From the NCBI GenBank assembly GCA_964608095.1, contig CAZSMK010000036.1, positions 1-20,402 on the forward strand: 20,402 bases of DNA, given 5' to 3'. Positions within the stretch are counted from its first letter, which is position 1, and every line of letters starts with the position of its first letter. A program made the position numbers and the translations under genes. This DNA is from CAZSMK01 sp964608095. GTDB taxonomy: Bacteria > Sumerlaeota > Sumerlaeia > MWCT01 > JAGHBZ01. This document shows, piece after piece, positions 7,508 to 14,766 of the stretch. Below the pieces are notes generated by a model, which was given only the letters and a program-made list of their open reading frames with translations, was not told where the DNA came from and ran no database searches.

Positions 7508-8623
7508 GTGAAAGTGCTGCATATATTAACGGAACAAGGCTGGCGAGGGGGGGAGATGCAAGCGCTTTGTCTTTGCCGGGGCTTAAAGATGCATGGTATT
7601 CTGCCGCTTGCAGTCGCACCACGCGCGAGCCTTTTTGAGGAACGCGCACGGGCTGCCGGAATCACCGTGTTTCCTCTTTCAAGCGGTAAACCCTATGATG
7701 TGCGTTCTTGTTTGACTATCCGGGGGGTACTCAAGCGCGAGAAGCCCCAGTTAGTGCATTGTCATACTTCCGCGGCACACTCTCTTGCCCTTCTATCAAC
7801 GTTTCTACCCCCCACTCTTCCCATAATTGTATCGCGCAGGGTGGATTTTTCCGTAGGCAACAACCCCCTGTCGCGGTGGAAATATTTCCATCCCCGGGTA
7901 CACTATATCGCCATTTCTGAAGGTGTGAAGAACATACTCTTGAGTGCAGGTGTGCAGGAAGATAAAATCGACCTGGTCTACAGCGGAATCGATCCGGAAC
8001 GCTTTGGAGACCCCGCCCGGTCACGTAAAGAAGTGCTGGACGAATTCCGTGTCCCTGATACTGCCTACGTAATCGGCAACGTGGCGGCACTTACCGATCA
8101 TAAAGGGCAGCAATATCTTGTTGAATCGGCAAATCAGGTAATCGAACGTATTCCTAACGCCTATTTCATTATAGTGGGCGAAGGAGAGGAGCGACGAAAT
8201 CTGGAAAGTCGTGTAGAACAATCAGGGTTAAGAGACAGGATAATGTTGCCGGGATTTAGAAAGGATATAAACGAGCTTATGCGCGCGTTTGATCTATTCG
8301 TCCTTTCCTCGCATCTCGAAGGATTATGTACTTCTATACTCGATGCAATGTCGCTCGGGATTCCGGTGGTGGCAACCAGAACCGGCGGCATACCTGAGGT
8401 GGTAAAAGACGGAGAGACCGGTGTGCTTGCCGAGCCTAAAAATCCCGACTCCCTGGCAAAGGCGATCATCTTTGCTCATGATCACCCTGAGGCCCTGCGA
8501 GACTATGCTCAGAAGGCACGTGAACGAGTACTCAACGAATTTACGGTTGATAGAATGGTTGAACGAACCATTAAAGTGTACACTTCAACACTCGAATATT
8601 GGGGACGACCGGATATTAGTTGA
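7508..8623 (+). CDS. GT4-family glycosyltransferase
   Basis: 371 residues from GTG 7508. This start gives the usual family N-terminus K-V-L-H-I-L-T and is preceded by AAAGGA at a somewhat long spacing; the frame extends to a TTG at 7448. It is a GT-B fold enzyme. The N-terminal half has G-W-R-G-G-E near 11-16 and H-C-H at 84-86. The C-terminal half has the nucleotide-sugar site G-E-G-E-E-R-R (224-230), P-G-F-R, and the retaining GT4 signature E271-G-L-x-x-x-x-L-D-A-M-S with E297 in G-G-I-P-E-V-V. It transfers a sugar from an NDP- or GDP-donor, probably during LPS or exopolysaccharide assembly on the cytoplasmic face. The 3' part is duplicated at 10453-10775, next to gmhB, with which it once overlapped. 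The acceptor and sugar cannot be told. Confidence 0.88.
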   Translation: MKVLHILTEQGWRGGEMQALCLCRGLKMHGILPLAVAPRASLFEERARAAGITVFPLSSGKPYDVRSCLTIRGVLKREKPQLVHCHTSAAHSLALLSTFLPPTLPIIVSRRVDFSVGNNPLSRWKYFHPRVHYIAISEGVKNILLSAGVQEDKIDLVYSGIDPERFGDPARSRKEVLDEFRVPDTAYVIGNVAALTDHKGQQYLVESANQVIERIPNAYFIIVGEGEERRNLESRVEQSGLRDRIMLPGFRKDINELMRAFDLFVLSSHLEGLCTSILDAMSLGIPVVATRTGGIPEVVKDGETGVLAEPKNPDSLAKAIIFAHDHPEALRDYAQKARERVLNEFTVDRMVERTIKVYTSTLEYWGRPDIS

Positions 8624-8640
8624 CCAGCCTACACAAAAAG
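8321..8640 (+). repeat. left copy of a diverged direct repeat (GT4 3' end plus gmhB 5' end)
   Basis: This segment aligns almost without gaps (offset 2132) to 10453-10775. It includes the GT4 C-terminus and then about 13 codons in the gmhB frame (GDDRILVDQPTQK against GDDRTLTEQDTQK). Similarity stops exactly where the terminator hairpin of the gene at 8699 begins. The arms flank a 1.8-kb cassette. Confidence 0.85.
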
Positions 8641-8665
8641 TCCCCACCGCATGAGCGGTGGGGAC
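8635..8665 (-). terminator. rho-independent terminator of the exported propeller gene
   Basis: A perfect 11-bp stem, GTCCCCACCGC (8640-8650) with GCGGTGGGGAC (8655-8665), has a 4-nt loop and is followed by TTTTT on the minus strand. It sits at the junction with the left direct repeat, 33 nt past the stop codon at 8699. Confidence 0.85.
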
Positions 8666-8698
8666 AGCAAATGACTTATTATCGATTCCGAATAACGA

Positions 8699-10180
8699 TT
8701 ATTCGTAAATAGCCCAGGTTTTTGCATCCAGCGAACCTTCACGAATCTCGAGCGTCTGTGACAGTGGTGCAACAACTTCCACCGAGGTGGTGCCTTCCGG
8801 TCCTACGCAACGTACAACCTCATCATTGCGGTCATCATAGTAGATGTTGCCTGCATAGTCTGTAGCGATACCAAGACCATATGCGCTTGGTGCGGTGGCA
8901 TAGTCAGTGCCATAGAATGCATAGACCCTGTCGGATACAGTGAGGGTCTTCTTGTTGGAAGCGGTGGCGACATTTCCTACATAATAGATACCGCGGAATG
9001 AGCCATCGTTGCCTGTGGAATCTGAGTTTGCGATTGCAGCATAGACATCGCCGGACGGCGTAATGGCGATACCCTCCGCATTGGAGCCCGGGAGGAACAC
9101 TTCCCAGGAAGCATTCGCTTCCGTCAGCGATCCCGCAGTAGCTGCCTCGATTGTGGCTTTGTCCCACCGATAGACTACGCCACCATCACCACTACTCGAG
9201 TCGTTATACCTGCTGGTGAAGTAAAGGTTGCCGTTACTGTCGAAATCAACACCCTTACTATAATGGTTAGTATCAGTCAGCCCGAGAACATTGACCGGTG
9301 GTGTGGAGGATGAAATGACGCCGCTTTCGATCAGACATTTCCACACATTGGCTGGAGCGCTGGCATTAGCGACATAGGCATATTTGTCGCTCCCTTGCAT
9401 AGTCACGGCGATGTCACGGGCATACAGCACGTCAGTATTAGCGTTGGTAACGTCCGTCAACGTGGAGGCATTCCACTTGCCATACATGACACTCGCATCT
9501 AACTGACCAACCGCCCATACATAGTCGGGGTCTTCAGGATCAAAACAGCAACCCCATACTGTGGTGTACTCCTCACCCGAGAGCGTTGTCGGGTAGTTCA
9601 ACCATGTGTTGGAGCCATCGCTGCCGTCATTACAGCTCAGATCAGGGTTAAAAACAACAAAACCGTGAACATGTGGATCATAATAGGATGTAGAAACCAT
9701 CATGTAACCGAAACTATCCTCATCGGGGTTTTGTGAAATCAACCACTCCATGGGAGAGAAGCCATCCCAGAGCGTGTTATAAATTGCCGGGTTTCCCACT
9801 GGAACATAATTCCCGAGTGAGTTATTAGACGCGATCTCCACCCAGCCGGCTGTAGCAGAAGCGTCCACGGTAATTTGGACCCGATAGAATCCGGTGCCGA
9901 TTTCGGTACCGCCGGCATTGTTATCGGTTCCGTCCCACACAATAGAATTCACACCCTTGGCAGCGGTTCCGGCAAAGGTGGCGACAACTGAGCTATCGGA
10001 CTGCTTAATAATCTCAATCGTAGCACTCCCGCCCGCCTGGTTAACAAAATAGTTGATGGTCGTTCCGCTTCCTTTTAAAATCAATGTTTCAGCAGGTTTT
10101 ATTTGCGAAGCAAAGGGAACCGCAAAAGCACATGTTGCAATCATAAGCATTGCCAAAATTAATAGATGTTTTCTCATCAT
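8699..10180 (-). CDS. exported FlgD-Ig-like / beta-propeller protein with C-terminal TWAIYE tail
   Basis: 493 residues, with a signal peptide ending near C-A-F-A. Residues about 25-115 form an Ig-like domain of the FlgD type (V-N-S-I-V-W-D-G-T-D-N-x-G and G-x-G-F-Y-R-V-Q-I). About 130-470 looks like an SMP-30/NHL-type propeller, with repeated G-V-D-F-D-S-N-G-N-L-Y-F, G-I-A-I-T-P-S-G-D-V-Y-A and G-I-A-T-D-Y-A-G-N-I-Y-Y strands. No catalytic residues are evident. It ends DAKTWAIYE. Start: AAAAGGAGG lies five bases before ATG 10180; a TTG at 10183 and an ATG at 10177 are alternatives. It has its own promoter, leader box and terminator. It lies opposite to and inside the GT4-gmhB cluster between direct repeats, so it looks like an inserted cassette. 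Confidence 0.82.
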   Translation of the reverse strand: MMRKHLLILAMLMIATCAFAVPFASQIKPAETLILKGSGTTINYFVNQAGGSATIEIIKQSDSSVVATFAGTAAKGVNSIVWDGTDNNAGGTEIGTGFYRVQITVDASATAGWVEIASNNSLGNYVPVGNPAIYNTLWDGFSPMEWLISQNPDEDSFGYMMVSTSYYDPHVHGFVVFNPDLSCNDGSDGSNTWLNYPTTLSGEEYTTVWGCCFDPEDPDYVWAVGQLDASVMYGKWNASTLTDVTNANTDVLYARDIAVTMQGSDKYAYVANASAPANVWKCLIESGVISSSTPPVNVLGLTDTNHYSKGVDFDSNGNLYFTSRYNDSSSGDGGVVYRWDKATIEAATAGSLTEANASWEVFLPGSNAEGIAITPSGDVYAAIANSDSTGNDGSFRGIYYVGNVATASNKKTLTVSDRVYAFYGTDYATAPSAYGLGIATDYAGNIYYDDRNDEVVRCVGPEGTTSVEVVAPLSQTLEIREGSLDAKTWAIYE

Positions 10181-10265
10181 CAATTCCTCCTTTTCAAAAG
10201 TTCCAGAGTTAATACGCGTCTTTGAGCATTACCAACACACATCCCAAAATAAAAGTTCCTCTTAT

Positions 10266-10276
10266 CACCACCTTTT
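10266..10276 (-). promoter_or_regulatory. AAAAGGTGGTG leader box, 85 nt upstream of the propeller gene start
   Basis: Read on the minus strand, this is a degenerate form of the AGGAGGTG boxes at 7297-7306 and 18879-18886, 14 nt after the -10 element. Downstream an ATG (10239) opens a 20-codon ORF whose TGA overlaps the start ATG 10180, so a coupled leader peptide is possible. Confidence 0.4.
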
Positions 10277-10290
10277 CAAAATTATAGTAA

Positions 10291-10319
10291 AGCATATTAC
10301 ACTCATAGAGGAATGTCAA
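10291..10319 (-). promoter_or_regulatory. sigma70-type promoter for the exported propeller gene
   Basis: A perfect TTGACA (10314-10319), a 17-nt spacer and TATGCT (10291-10296) are read on the minus strand. The region between it and the pseudogene (10320-10452) is AT-rich with nothing recognised. Confidence 0.6.
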
Positions 10320-10452
10320 GTCAAGCATTATAATTAAGATTTCCTCTTTTTTCATGATTTATTACGCTTTGCTTTTCTTTTGAATTAACCGACCCTTTAT
10401 ATCTATAATCAATAATCGCTGACTTGAGATAGTTAGAGAATCTGTGTATATT

Positions 10453-10756
10453 AGGTTATTTCTTTCTATTCTTGATGCCATATCGGTCGCGATTCCGATG
10501 ATCGCATCCAGAACCGATGGTATCCCTGAGGTAGTACGCGAGGGAAAAACAGGAATGCTTGCCGAGCCTAAAAATCCCGACTCCCTGGCAAAGGCGATCA
10601 TCTTTGCTCATGCTCGAGCGGAGACCATTCAAATACTGGGCTCAGAATACGCTTGAATGAGCATTTAGCGAGTTTACGGTTGACAGCATGGTAGAACGAA
10701 CCATTAAAGTGTACATTTTACGACGTGAATAGTGGAGACGACCGGACGTTGACTGA
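10453..10756 (+). pseudogene. truncated, frameshifted remnant of a GT4 glycosyltransferase
   Basis: It encodes the equivalent of GT4 residues from about 272 to the end (S-I-L-D-A, G-I-P-E-V-V, then A-E-P-K-N-P-D-S-L-A-K). A frameshift follows at about 10620-10650. The original frame resumes as E-F-T-V-D-S-M-V-E-R-T-I-K-V-Y and is broken again by an in-frame TAG at 10730-10732, in place of the Tyr of the intact copy. It ends R-P-D-V-D-stop at 10754-10756, overlapping the start of gmhB. The N-terminal donor and acceptor domains are missing, so it cannot be functional. A 70-codon ORF starting at GTG 10444 covers the first part and is not a gene. Confidence 0.85.
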
Positions 10757-10775
10757 ACAGGATACACAAAAAAAG
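10453..10775 (+). repeat. right copy of the diverged direct repeat
   Basis: Partner of 8321-8640. A 57-nt block (10556-10612, matching 8424-8480) is identical although the flanking sequence differs at many, mostly third-codon, positions. Confidence 0.85.
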
Positions 10776-11351
10776 CCTGCGGTGTTTCTCGACCGCGATG
10801 GGACGTTGAACGAAGAAGCAGGGTATATCAATCATCTTGATAGATTCCGCCTTCTGCCCGGAGTTCCCGAGGCGATAAAGCGTTTGAATCGCGCCGGCAT
10901 CCTTGCGGTCGTAGTCACCAATCAGTCAGGCGTCGCGCGAGGATACTTCGACGAATCGCTTGTTCGTGAGGTACATGAAAAATTACATCAAGAACTCGAG
11001 CAACACGGTGCGCATATCGACGGGATATATTATTGCCCTCACCATCCATCCGTTGGTTCTTCTCAATACCGCAAGGAATGCGATTGTCGAAAGCCCGGAA
11101 TCGGGATGATAGAAAAGGCAGTCAACGATCTTCCCATTGATCTCACGCGTTCGTATTCTGTCGGCGACCGGATAAAAGATGTTTACTTCGGTTCGAGGGC
11201 CGGGTTAAAATCGGTATTGGTTTTGACCGGCTATGGTCGCGGTGAGTTCGAGTATCAATGTCAAACCTGGCAAATCGAGCCTGATTACATTGCGGAAGAC
11301 CTGCGTAGAGCAGTCGAGTGGATAGTAAAAGATTTAGGGATTGGAAGATGA
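10725..11351 (+). CDS. gmhB: D-glycero-D-manno-heptose-1,7-bisphosphate 7-phosphatase (HAD family)
   Basis: 208 residues. The HAD motif I F-L-D-R-D-G-T (nucleophile D23, D25), motif II V-V-T-N-Q-S-G, K123 and motif IV S-V-G-D-R-I-K-D (D148) are present. GmhB's zinc-site residues are C104-P-H106-H and C119-D-C121. GmhB removes the 7-phosphate of heptose bisphosphate to give heptose-1-phosphate, the substrate of the next gene product. The stop overlaps the RfaE2 start as ATGA, so the two are translationally coupled. The start is unsure: GTG 10725 lacks an SD, while TTG 10749 has GGAG 11 nt upstream. The first codons fall in the direct repeat and overlap the GT4 remnant, implying that an ancestral gt4-gmhB pair overlapped. 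Confidence 0.9.
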   Translation: MNSGDDRTLTEQDTQKKPAVFLDRDGTLNEEAGYINHLDRFRLLPGVPEAIKRLNRAGILAVVVTNQSGVARGYFDESLVREVHEKLHQELEQHGAHIDGIYYCPHHPSVGSSQYRKECDCRKPGIGMIEKAVNDLPIDLTRSYSVGDRIKDVYFGSRAGLKSVLVLTGYGRGEFEYQCQTWQIEPDYIAEDLRRAVEWIVKDLGIGR

Positions 11352-11836
11352 AAGACGGGAAATTGAAAAGTCTCGAGGAGATGCGCATAATAATAGAGGA
11401 AGTCAAATCCGCCGGGAAAAAAGTAGTCCTTGCCAACGGCTGCTTCGACCTTTTGCATGGCGGGCATGTCTCTTACCTCGAAGCTGCAAAAGAAGTCGGT
11501 GATGTCCTCGTTGTTGCGGTTAACTCCGACAATTCTGTTCACCGGTTGAAAGACGCGCGCCTGCCCATTATGCCGGAAGACGAACGGGTGGAACTTCTCT
11601 CCGAGATGGAGTGTGTCGATTACGTTGTACTGTTCGATGATGAGACCTGCGACCCGGTGCTTCAACGACTCAAACCCGACTATCATGCCAAAGGAACTGA
11701 TTATACCCGGGAAACGGTTCCGGAAAGAGACACTGCCCGTAAGATGGGAATAGAGACCGTCATAGTAGGAAATGCAAAAGAGAACGCCACCCGTAATATA
11801 ATAGCCATGATCATAGAACGGTATGGCTCCGGCTGA
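11348..11836 (+). CDS. rfaE2: D-glycero-beta-D-manno-heptose 1-phosphate adenylyltransferase
   Basis: 162 residues, the length of the stand-alone nucleotidyltransferase domain that forms the C-terminal half of HldE in E. coli. The cytidylyltransferase-like motif G-C-F-D-L-L-H37-G-G-H40 binds the ATP phosphates, and the later K-x-T-D-Y-T and V-I-V-G-N-A-K-E-N-A-T-R segments match the family (IVxxxxxxSTT-like helix start). It joins AMP to heptose-1-phosphate to give ADP-heptose. ATG 11348 overlaps the gmhB stop codon; an upstream in-frame GTG at 11318 lies inside gmhB and is less likely. The kinase half of HldE and GmhA are not in the window, so the pathway is split in the genome. Confidence 0.92.
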   Translation: MKDGKLKSLEEMRIIIEEVKSAGKKVVLANGCFDLLHGGHVSYLEAAKEVGDVLVVAVNSDNSVHRLKDARLPIMPEDERVELLSEMECVDYVVLFDDETCDPVLQRLKPDYHAKGTDYTRETVPERDTARKMGIETVIVGNAKENATRNIIAMIIERYGSG

Positions 11837-11897
11837 CTCCTCTCGAATAAATCGGATATAAGGCGCACATATATCGCAAGACATCTGATACCCTGCC

Positions 11898-12962
11898 ATG
11901 GATAGTAAACGTATACTCATAATTCGGCTCAGCGCCATCGGCGATGTGATTCATACCTTACCATGCCTGAATGCACTCAGGCGGCAGTTTCCCGAAGCCT
12001 ACATAGCCTGGGTGGTGGAAGATTTTGTAAGCGATCTTGTAAAGGATCATCCCCAGTTGGATGAAGTGTTCATCATCCCCAAGAAAAAGTGGAGAAGATT
12101 CAAGCCTTCGACCCTGACCTCGGAGATGCTTCCTTTTATAAAAACGCTGCGTAGTAAGAAGTTCGATGTATCCATAGATTTCCAGGGACTCACCAAAAGC
12201 AGCGTACTCGGCTATTTGAGTGGGGCAAAGATGCGGTTAGGTTTTGCAGGAAAAGACGGCAGAGAACTCAGTCGCTTTTTTAACAATACCCTTATTTTGC
12301 CTCCTCCTTCTGCACGTCACGTAGTCAAACGCAACTATTCGTTACTTCGAGGACTCGGTATTGAAAACAGTCCTTCTGATGCCGTCATCCCGATGGATGA
12401 TGAATCCGTCAAATATAGTGAGGATTTTCTCAAGGAACATAATCCTGACGGGGCGCCCTTGATCGCCATCCAGGTATGTGCGGGATGGGAAACAAAAGAA
12501 CTTCCTGTTGATACGGTGGTCGAGTTGAGTGTTCGTCTCGAAAAAGAACTGGGACATCGCGCATTGTTTCTATGGGGACCGGGAGAGGAGTCCAGTATAA
12601 AGAGGGTGGTAAAAACAGTGCAGGAACGTGGAGGAACGCCTCTTATTGCCCCGCCCACTAGCTTACGGCAGCTGGCTGCTTTGATAAAAGAATGTCGGCT
12701 TATGATCGGCGGTGATACCGGTCCTTTACATATGGCAGCGGTTCTGGATGTACCGGTAGTAAGCATCTTCGGGGGCTCTGACGCCGCCCGGAATGCTCCT
12801 TATACCGATCGTCAATATATCATCCAGCGAACCGATCTGCCATGCGTCCCATGCTGGAAGACACGGTGTCCACTCAAGGGAAATGATCATCTTCGGTGCC
12901 TTCGGAGTATCGAGGTGGGAAAAATTCTTGAAGGCGTGACTGCCTTATTAGATAGTAGCTGA
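11898..12962 (+). CDS. GT9-family ADP-heptose:LPS heptosyltransferase
   Basis: 354 residues. It starts with R-I-L-I-I-R-L-S-A-I-G-D-V-I-H-T (5-20), the classic WaaC/WaaF/RfaQ N-terminus. The donor-site signature G-G-D-T-G-P-L-H-M-A-A is at 271-281 and F-G-G-S-D follows at 291-295. Four Cys follow (316, 319, 324, 334), which some heptosyltransferases also carry. The enzyme adds L,D-heptose from ADP-heptose to the LPS inner core at the cytoplasmic membrane. It sits 61 nt after rfaE2, so ADP-heptose synthesis and use are in one operon. Which of the WaaC, WaaF or WaaQ activities it has cannot be told. There is no strong SD before ATG 11898. Confidence 0.9.
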   Translation: MDSKRILIIRLSAIGDVIHTLPCLNALRRQFPEAYIAWVVEDFVSDLVKDHPQLDEVFIIPKKKWRRFKPSTLTSEMLPFIKTLRSKKFDVSIDFQGLTKSSVLGYLSGAKMRLGFAGKDGRELSRFFNNTLILPPPSARHVVKRNYSLLRGLGIENSPSDAVIPMDDESVKYSEDFLKEHNPDGAPLIAIQVCAGWETKELPVDTVVELSVRLEKELGHRALFLWGPGEESSIKRVVKTVQERGGTPLIAPPTSLRQLAALIKECRLMIGGDTGPLHMAAVLDVPVVSIFGGSDAARNAPYTDRQYIIQRTDLPCVPCWKTRCPLKGNDHLRCLRSIEVGKILEGVTALLDSS

Positions 12963-12977
12963 GCGAAGGATGCACTG

Positions 12978-13466
12978 ATGCCCATAATAGTTATAACGCC
13001 CATAATCGGCTGGAGCTGGCCTGCTCTTTTGCCTATAATTTCCGCCGCCGCCGGCTACGTCGGTTTTGTCAAATTCACTTCAACCGACAACAGCGCATGG
13101 CTCAAAGGAAAAATTGCAAAAGAAATAGAATCGCTTCGTACCGTGACCATACCGCTCGATGAAATATTAACCGATGTGGTGAGCGAAGAAATCGGGAGGG
13201 AAGAGCGTCTTGATTTCAGAAAAGAGGATATTGTTTTAACCTTTCGGAAAGACATCCACGGCAAGTTTTTCATAGAAGTGACGGGGGCACGTACGAAGAC
13301 CGCGCGTGAATTGCGTCAGATCGGGGATGAATTTGCACGAGAGTTGATACAGTTGTTCGCCCACAACCGCATTGCGCGTGAACTTGACCGGCGCGGTGTT
13401 CAGGTCGTTGAGGAAACGACCAATGAAGACGGCGCCATCGTCCTGCGTATACGAAAATGGAATTAG
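12978..13466 (+). CDS. uncharacterised membrane-anchored protein in the heptose operon
   Basis: 162 residues; I do not recognise the family. Residues about 2-32 are hydrophobic with Pro, Trp and Gly (ITPIIGWSWPALLPIISAAA), a likely single membrane segment or uncleaved signal. The rest is a soluble alpha/beta domain. A basic and acidic helix (about 42-55) precedes strands with I-V-L-T-F-R-K and F-F-I-E-V-T-G. A long helix then runs to about 133 with many Arg, Leu and Ile, and the end reads I-V-L-R-I-R-K-W-N. ATG 12978 has GAAGGA seven bases upstream and starts 16 nt after the heptosyltransferase stop, so it is co-transcribed. Its job is probably in the envelope, by context only. Confidence 0.7.
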   Translation: MPIIVITPIIGWSWPALLPIISAAAGYVGFVKFTSTDNSAWLKGKIAKEIESLRTVTIPLDEILTDVVSEEIGREERLDFRKEDIVLTFRKDIHGKFFIEVTGARTKTARELRQIGDEFARELIQLFAHNRIARELDRRGVQVVEETTNEDGAIVLRIRKWN

Positions 13467-13517
13467 TGAACCTTGCCTGCAAAACGGTATCAAGGATATT
13501 ATACGAGCCTGTAAAAT

Positions 13518-14633
13518 CTACTTTTTCTTCTTCCCCTTCAGGGAACGTAAAAAATTTGAGAATCGCATAAAGTAACGAAACCCTTTTCGATATTTTATAT
13601 CGCTGAGTTCTCCTTCGAGCACGCCAATCTTACCTTCAAGATGTTTTATCTTCTCATCCTTTTGAGCAAGCATCTTTTCATGCAACGTATACCATATACC
13701 AAGATCGTATTCTTTGTTGTTGTACTTATCAAAAGCGGTGTTGATCTTTTCGAGGATTTCAGGATGTTTGAGGAGATATTCATCACCAAGAATCGCGTCG
13801 ACTTCCTCGTCGCTCAGGTCTATGTCCTGAACAAGAAAATAGAGGGCGTTCCATATTCGGTACATGGGATCGGAGACGAATTCGGTCTTATCAGTCTCTT
13901 TGCGGATCTCGTAATTGGGAAAGAGCGATATCTTGGTCATTCTGATTCTGAACGGTTTAGGTAACGTCCTCAGTATGTCGAGATTCTGCCGACAATCATC
14001 GTGCGTTTCTCCCGGGATGTTCGTAATAATATCATAGAATACCTTCACGCCATTTTTGTTGAGAACACGTGCGGCGTCGATAATGTCTTGTTTGGTTTGC
14101 TCTCGGTGAAACATTTTAGAACCTATGTTTTCACTGGCAGACTGGATGCCCATGATAATATATTGCAAATCGCCGTAAGGTACCAAAGGTTTAATAACGT
14201 TTTCTTTGCATACTCGTGGATGCGTATAACACCAGAATGGGAGGTTTATCTCCCTATGATAGGCCTCAGCGAACTCCGCCAGTCTCTTAGGTTTAAGGGT
14301 GAACACGCTGTCGAGAATTTCGAGATAAAAATTCCCTCTTTGCTTTTTTGCGGCTTTGAGCTCCTCGATGACGTTTGGGATCGACCTTTCTCTGACCGTG
14401 TAGGAGGAACCATAAAGATTCCTCATATAAGAGTTGATACAATAGGAGCAGCTGAAGGGACATCCCCGCGCCGTCATCACCATAAAATTTGTTCGGGTAA
14501 GGCTGTCTTCAAACGGGATTCCTTTTGAAATATCGTTATGATCAATGTAGTAGGTGGTTTCGGGGTCGTAATCGGGAAAAGGGAGTGAATCGAGGTCATT
14601 GACAAGAGGACGTTCGATGTTTTTATGCAGCAA
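13518..14633 (-). CDS. B12-binding radical SAM protein, C-terminal part (after frameshift)
   Basis: This 371-codon frame holds the radical SAM core and a C-terminal extension. The [4Fe-4S]/SAM motif C58-P-F-S-C62-S-Y-C65 is intact. A G-I-Q-S-A-S-E region follows, then I-P-G-E-T-H-D-D, all typical of cobalamin-dependent radical SAM proteins of the BchE/HpnJ-like group. The tail has a heptad-like helix (K-I-K-H-L-E-G-K-I-G-V-L-E-G-E-L) and a basic K-G-K-K-K-K end. The frame is open without a stop back to the G run at 14790-14798 and continues the B12 domain encoded at 14767-15162. The TTG at 14633 has no SD and is not a natural start. Members often modify lipids, hopanoids or glycan components; the substrate is unknown. 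Confidence 0.85.
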   Translation of the reverse strand: MLHKNIERPLVNDLDSLPFPDYDPETTYYIDHNDISKGIPFEDSLTRTNFMVMTARGCPFSCSYCINSYMRNLYGSSYTVRERSIPNVIEELKAAKKQRGNFYLEILDSVFTLKPKRLAEFAEAYHREINLPFWCYTHPRVCKENVIKPLVPYGDLQYIIMGIQSASENIGSKMFHREQTKQDIIDAARVLNKNGVKVFYDIITNIPGETHDDCRQNLDILRTLPKPFRIRMTKISLFPNYEIRKETDKTEFVSDPMYRIWNALYFLVQDIDLSDEEVDAILGDEYLLKHPEILEKINTAFDKYNNKEYDLGIWYTLHEKMLAQKDEKIKHLEGKIGVLEGELSDIKYRKGFRYFMRFSNFLRSLKGKKKK

Positions 14634-14766
14634 TCCTTGGTCATCCTTTATCCAGACGTTGCGACAATCATAAAGCGGTTGCCTGTTTGAGATTCGTTCT
14701 ACTATCTCGAGAATAGCCGTGTCCGCTTCACCTCGACATACGAGGTCGCAGTGGTTCAGACACCAT

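Noticed and set aside
10444..10656. 70-codon plus-strand ORF as a small gene
   Set aside because: It is the 5'-truncated GT4 remnant up to its frameshift; the similarity resumes in another frame afterwards.
13467..13517. Terminator between the convergent heptose operon and radical SAM gene
   Set aside because: No stem followed by a T run is visible in the 51-nt gap.
14001..14528. Plus-strand ORF of 175 codons inside the radical SAM gene
   Set aside because: It is antisense to conserved radical SAM coding sequence including CxxxCxxC, and has no motif of its own.
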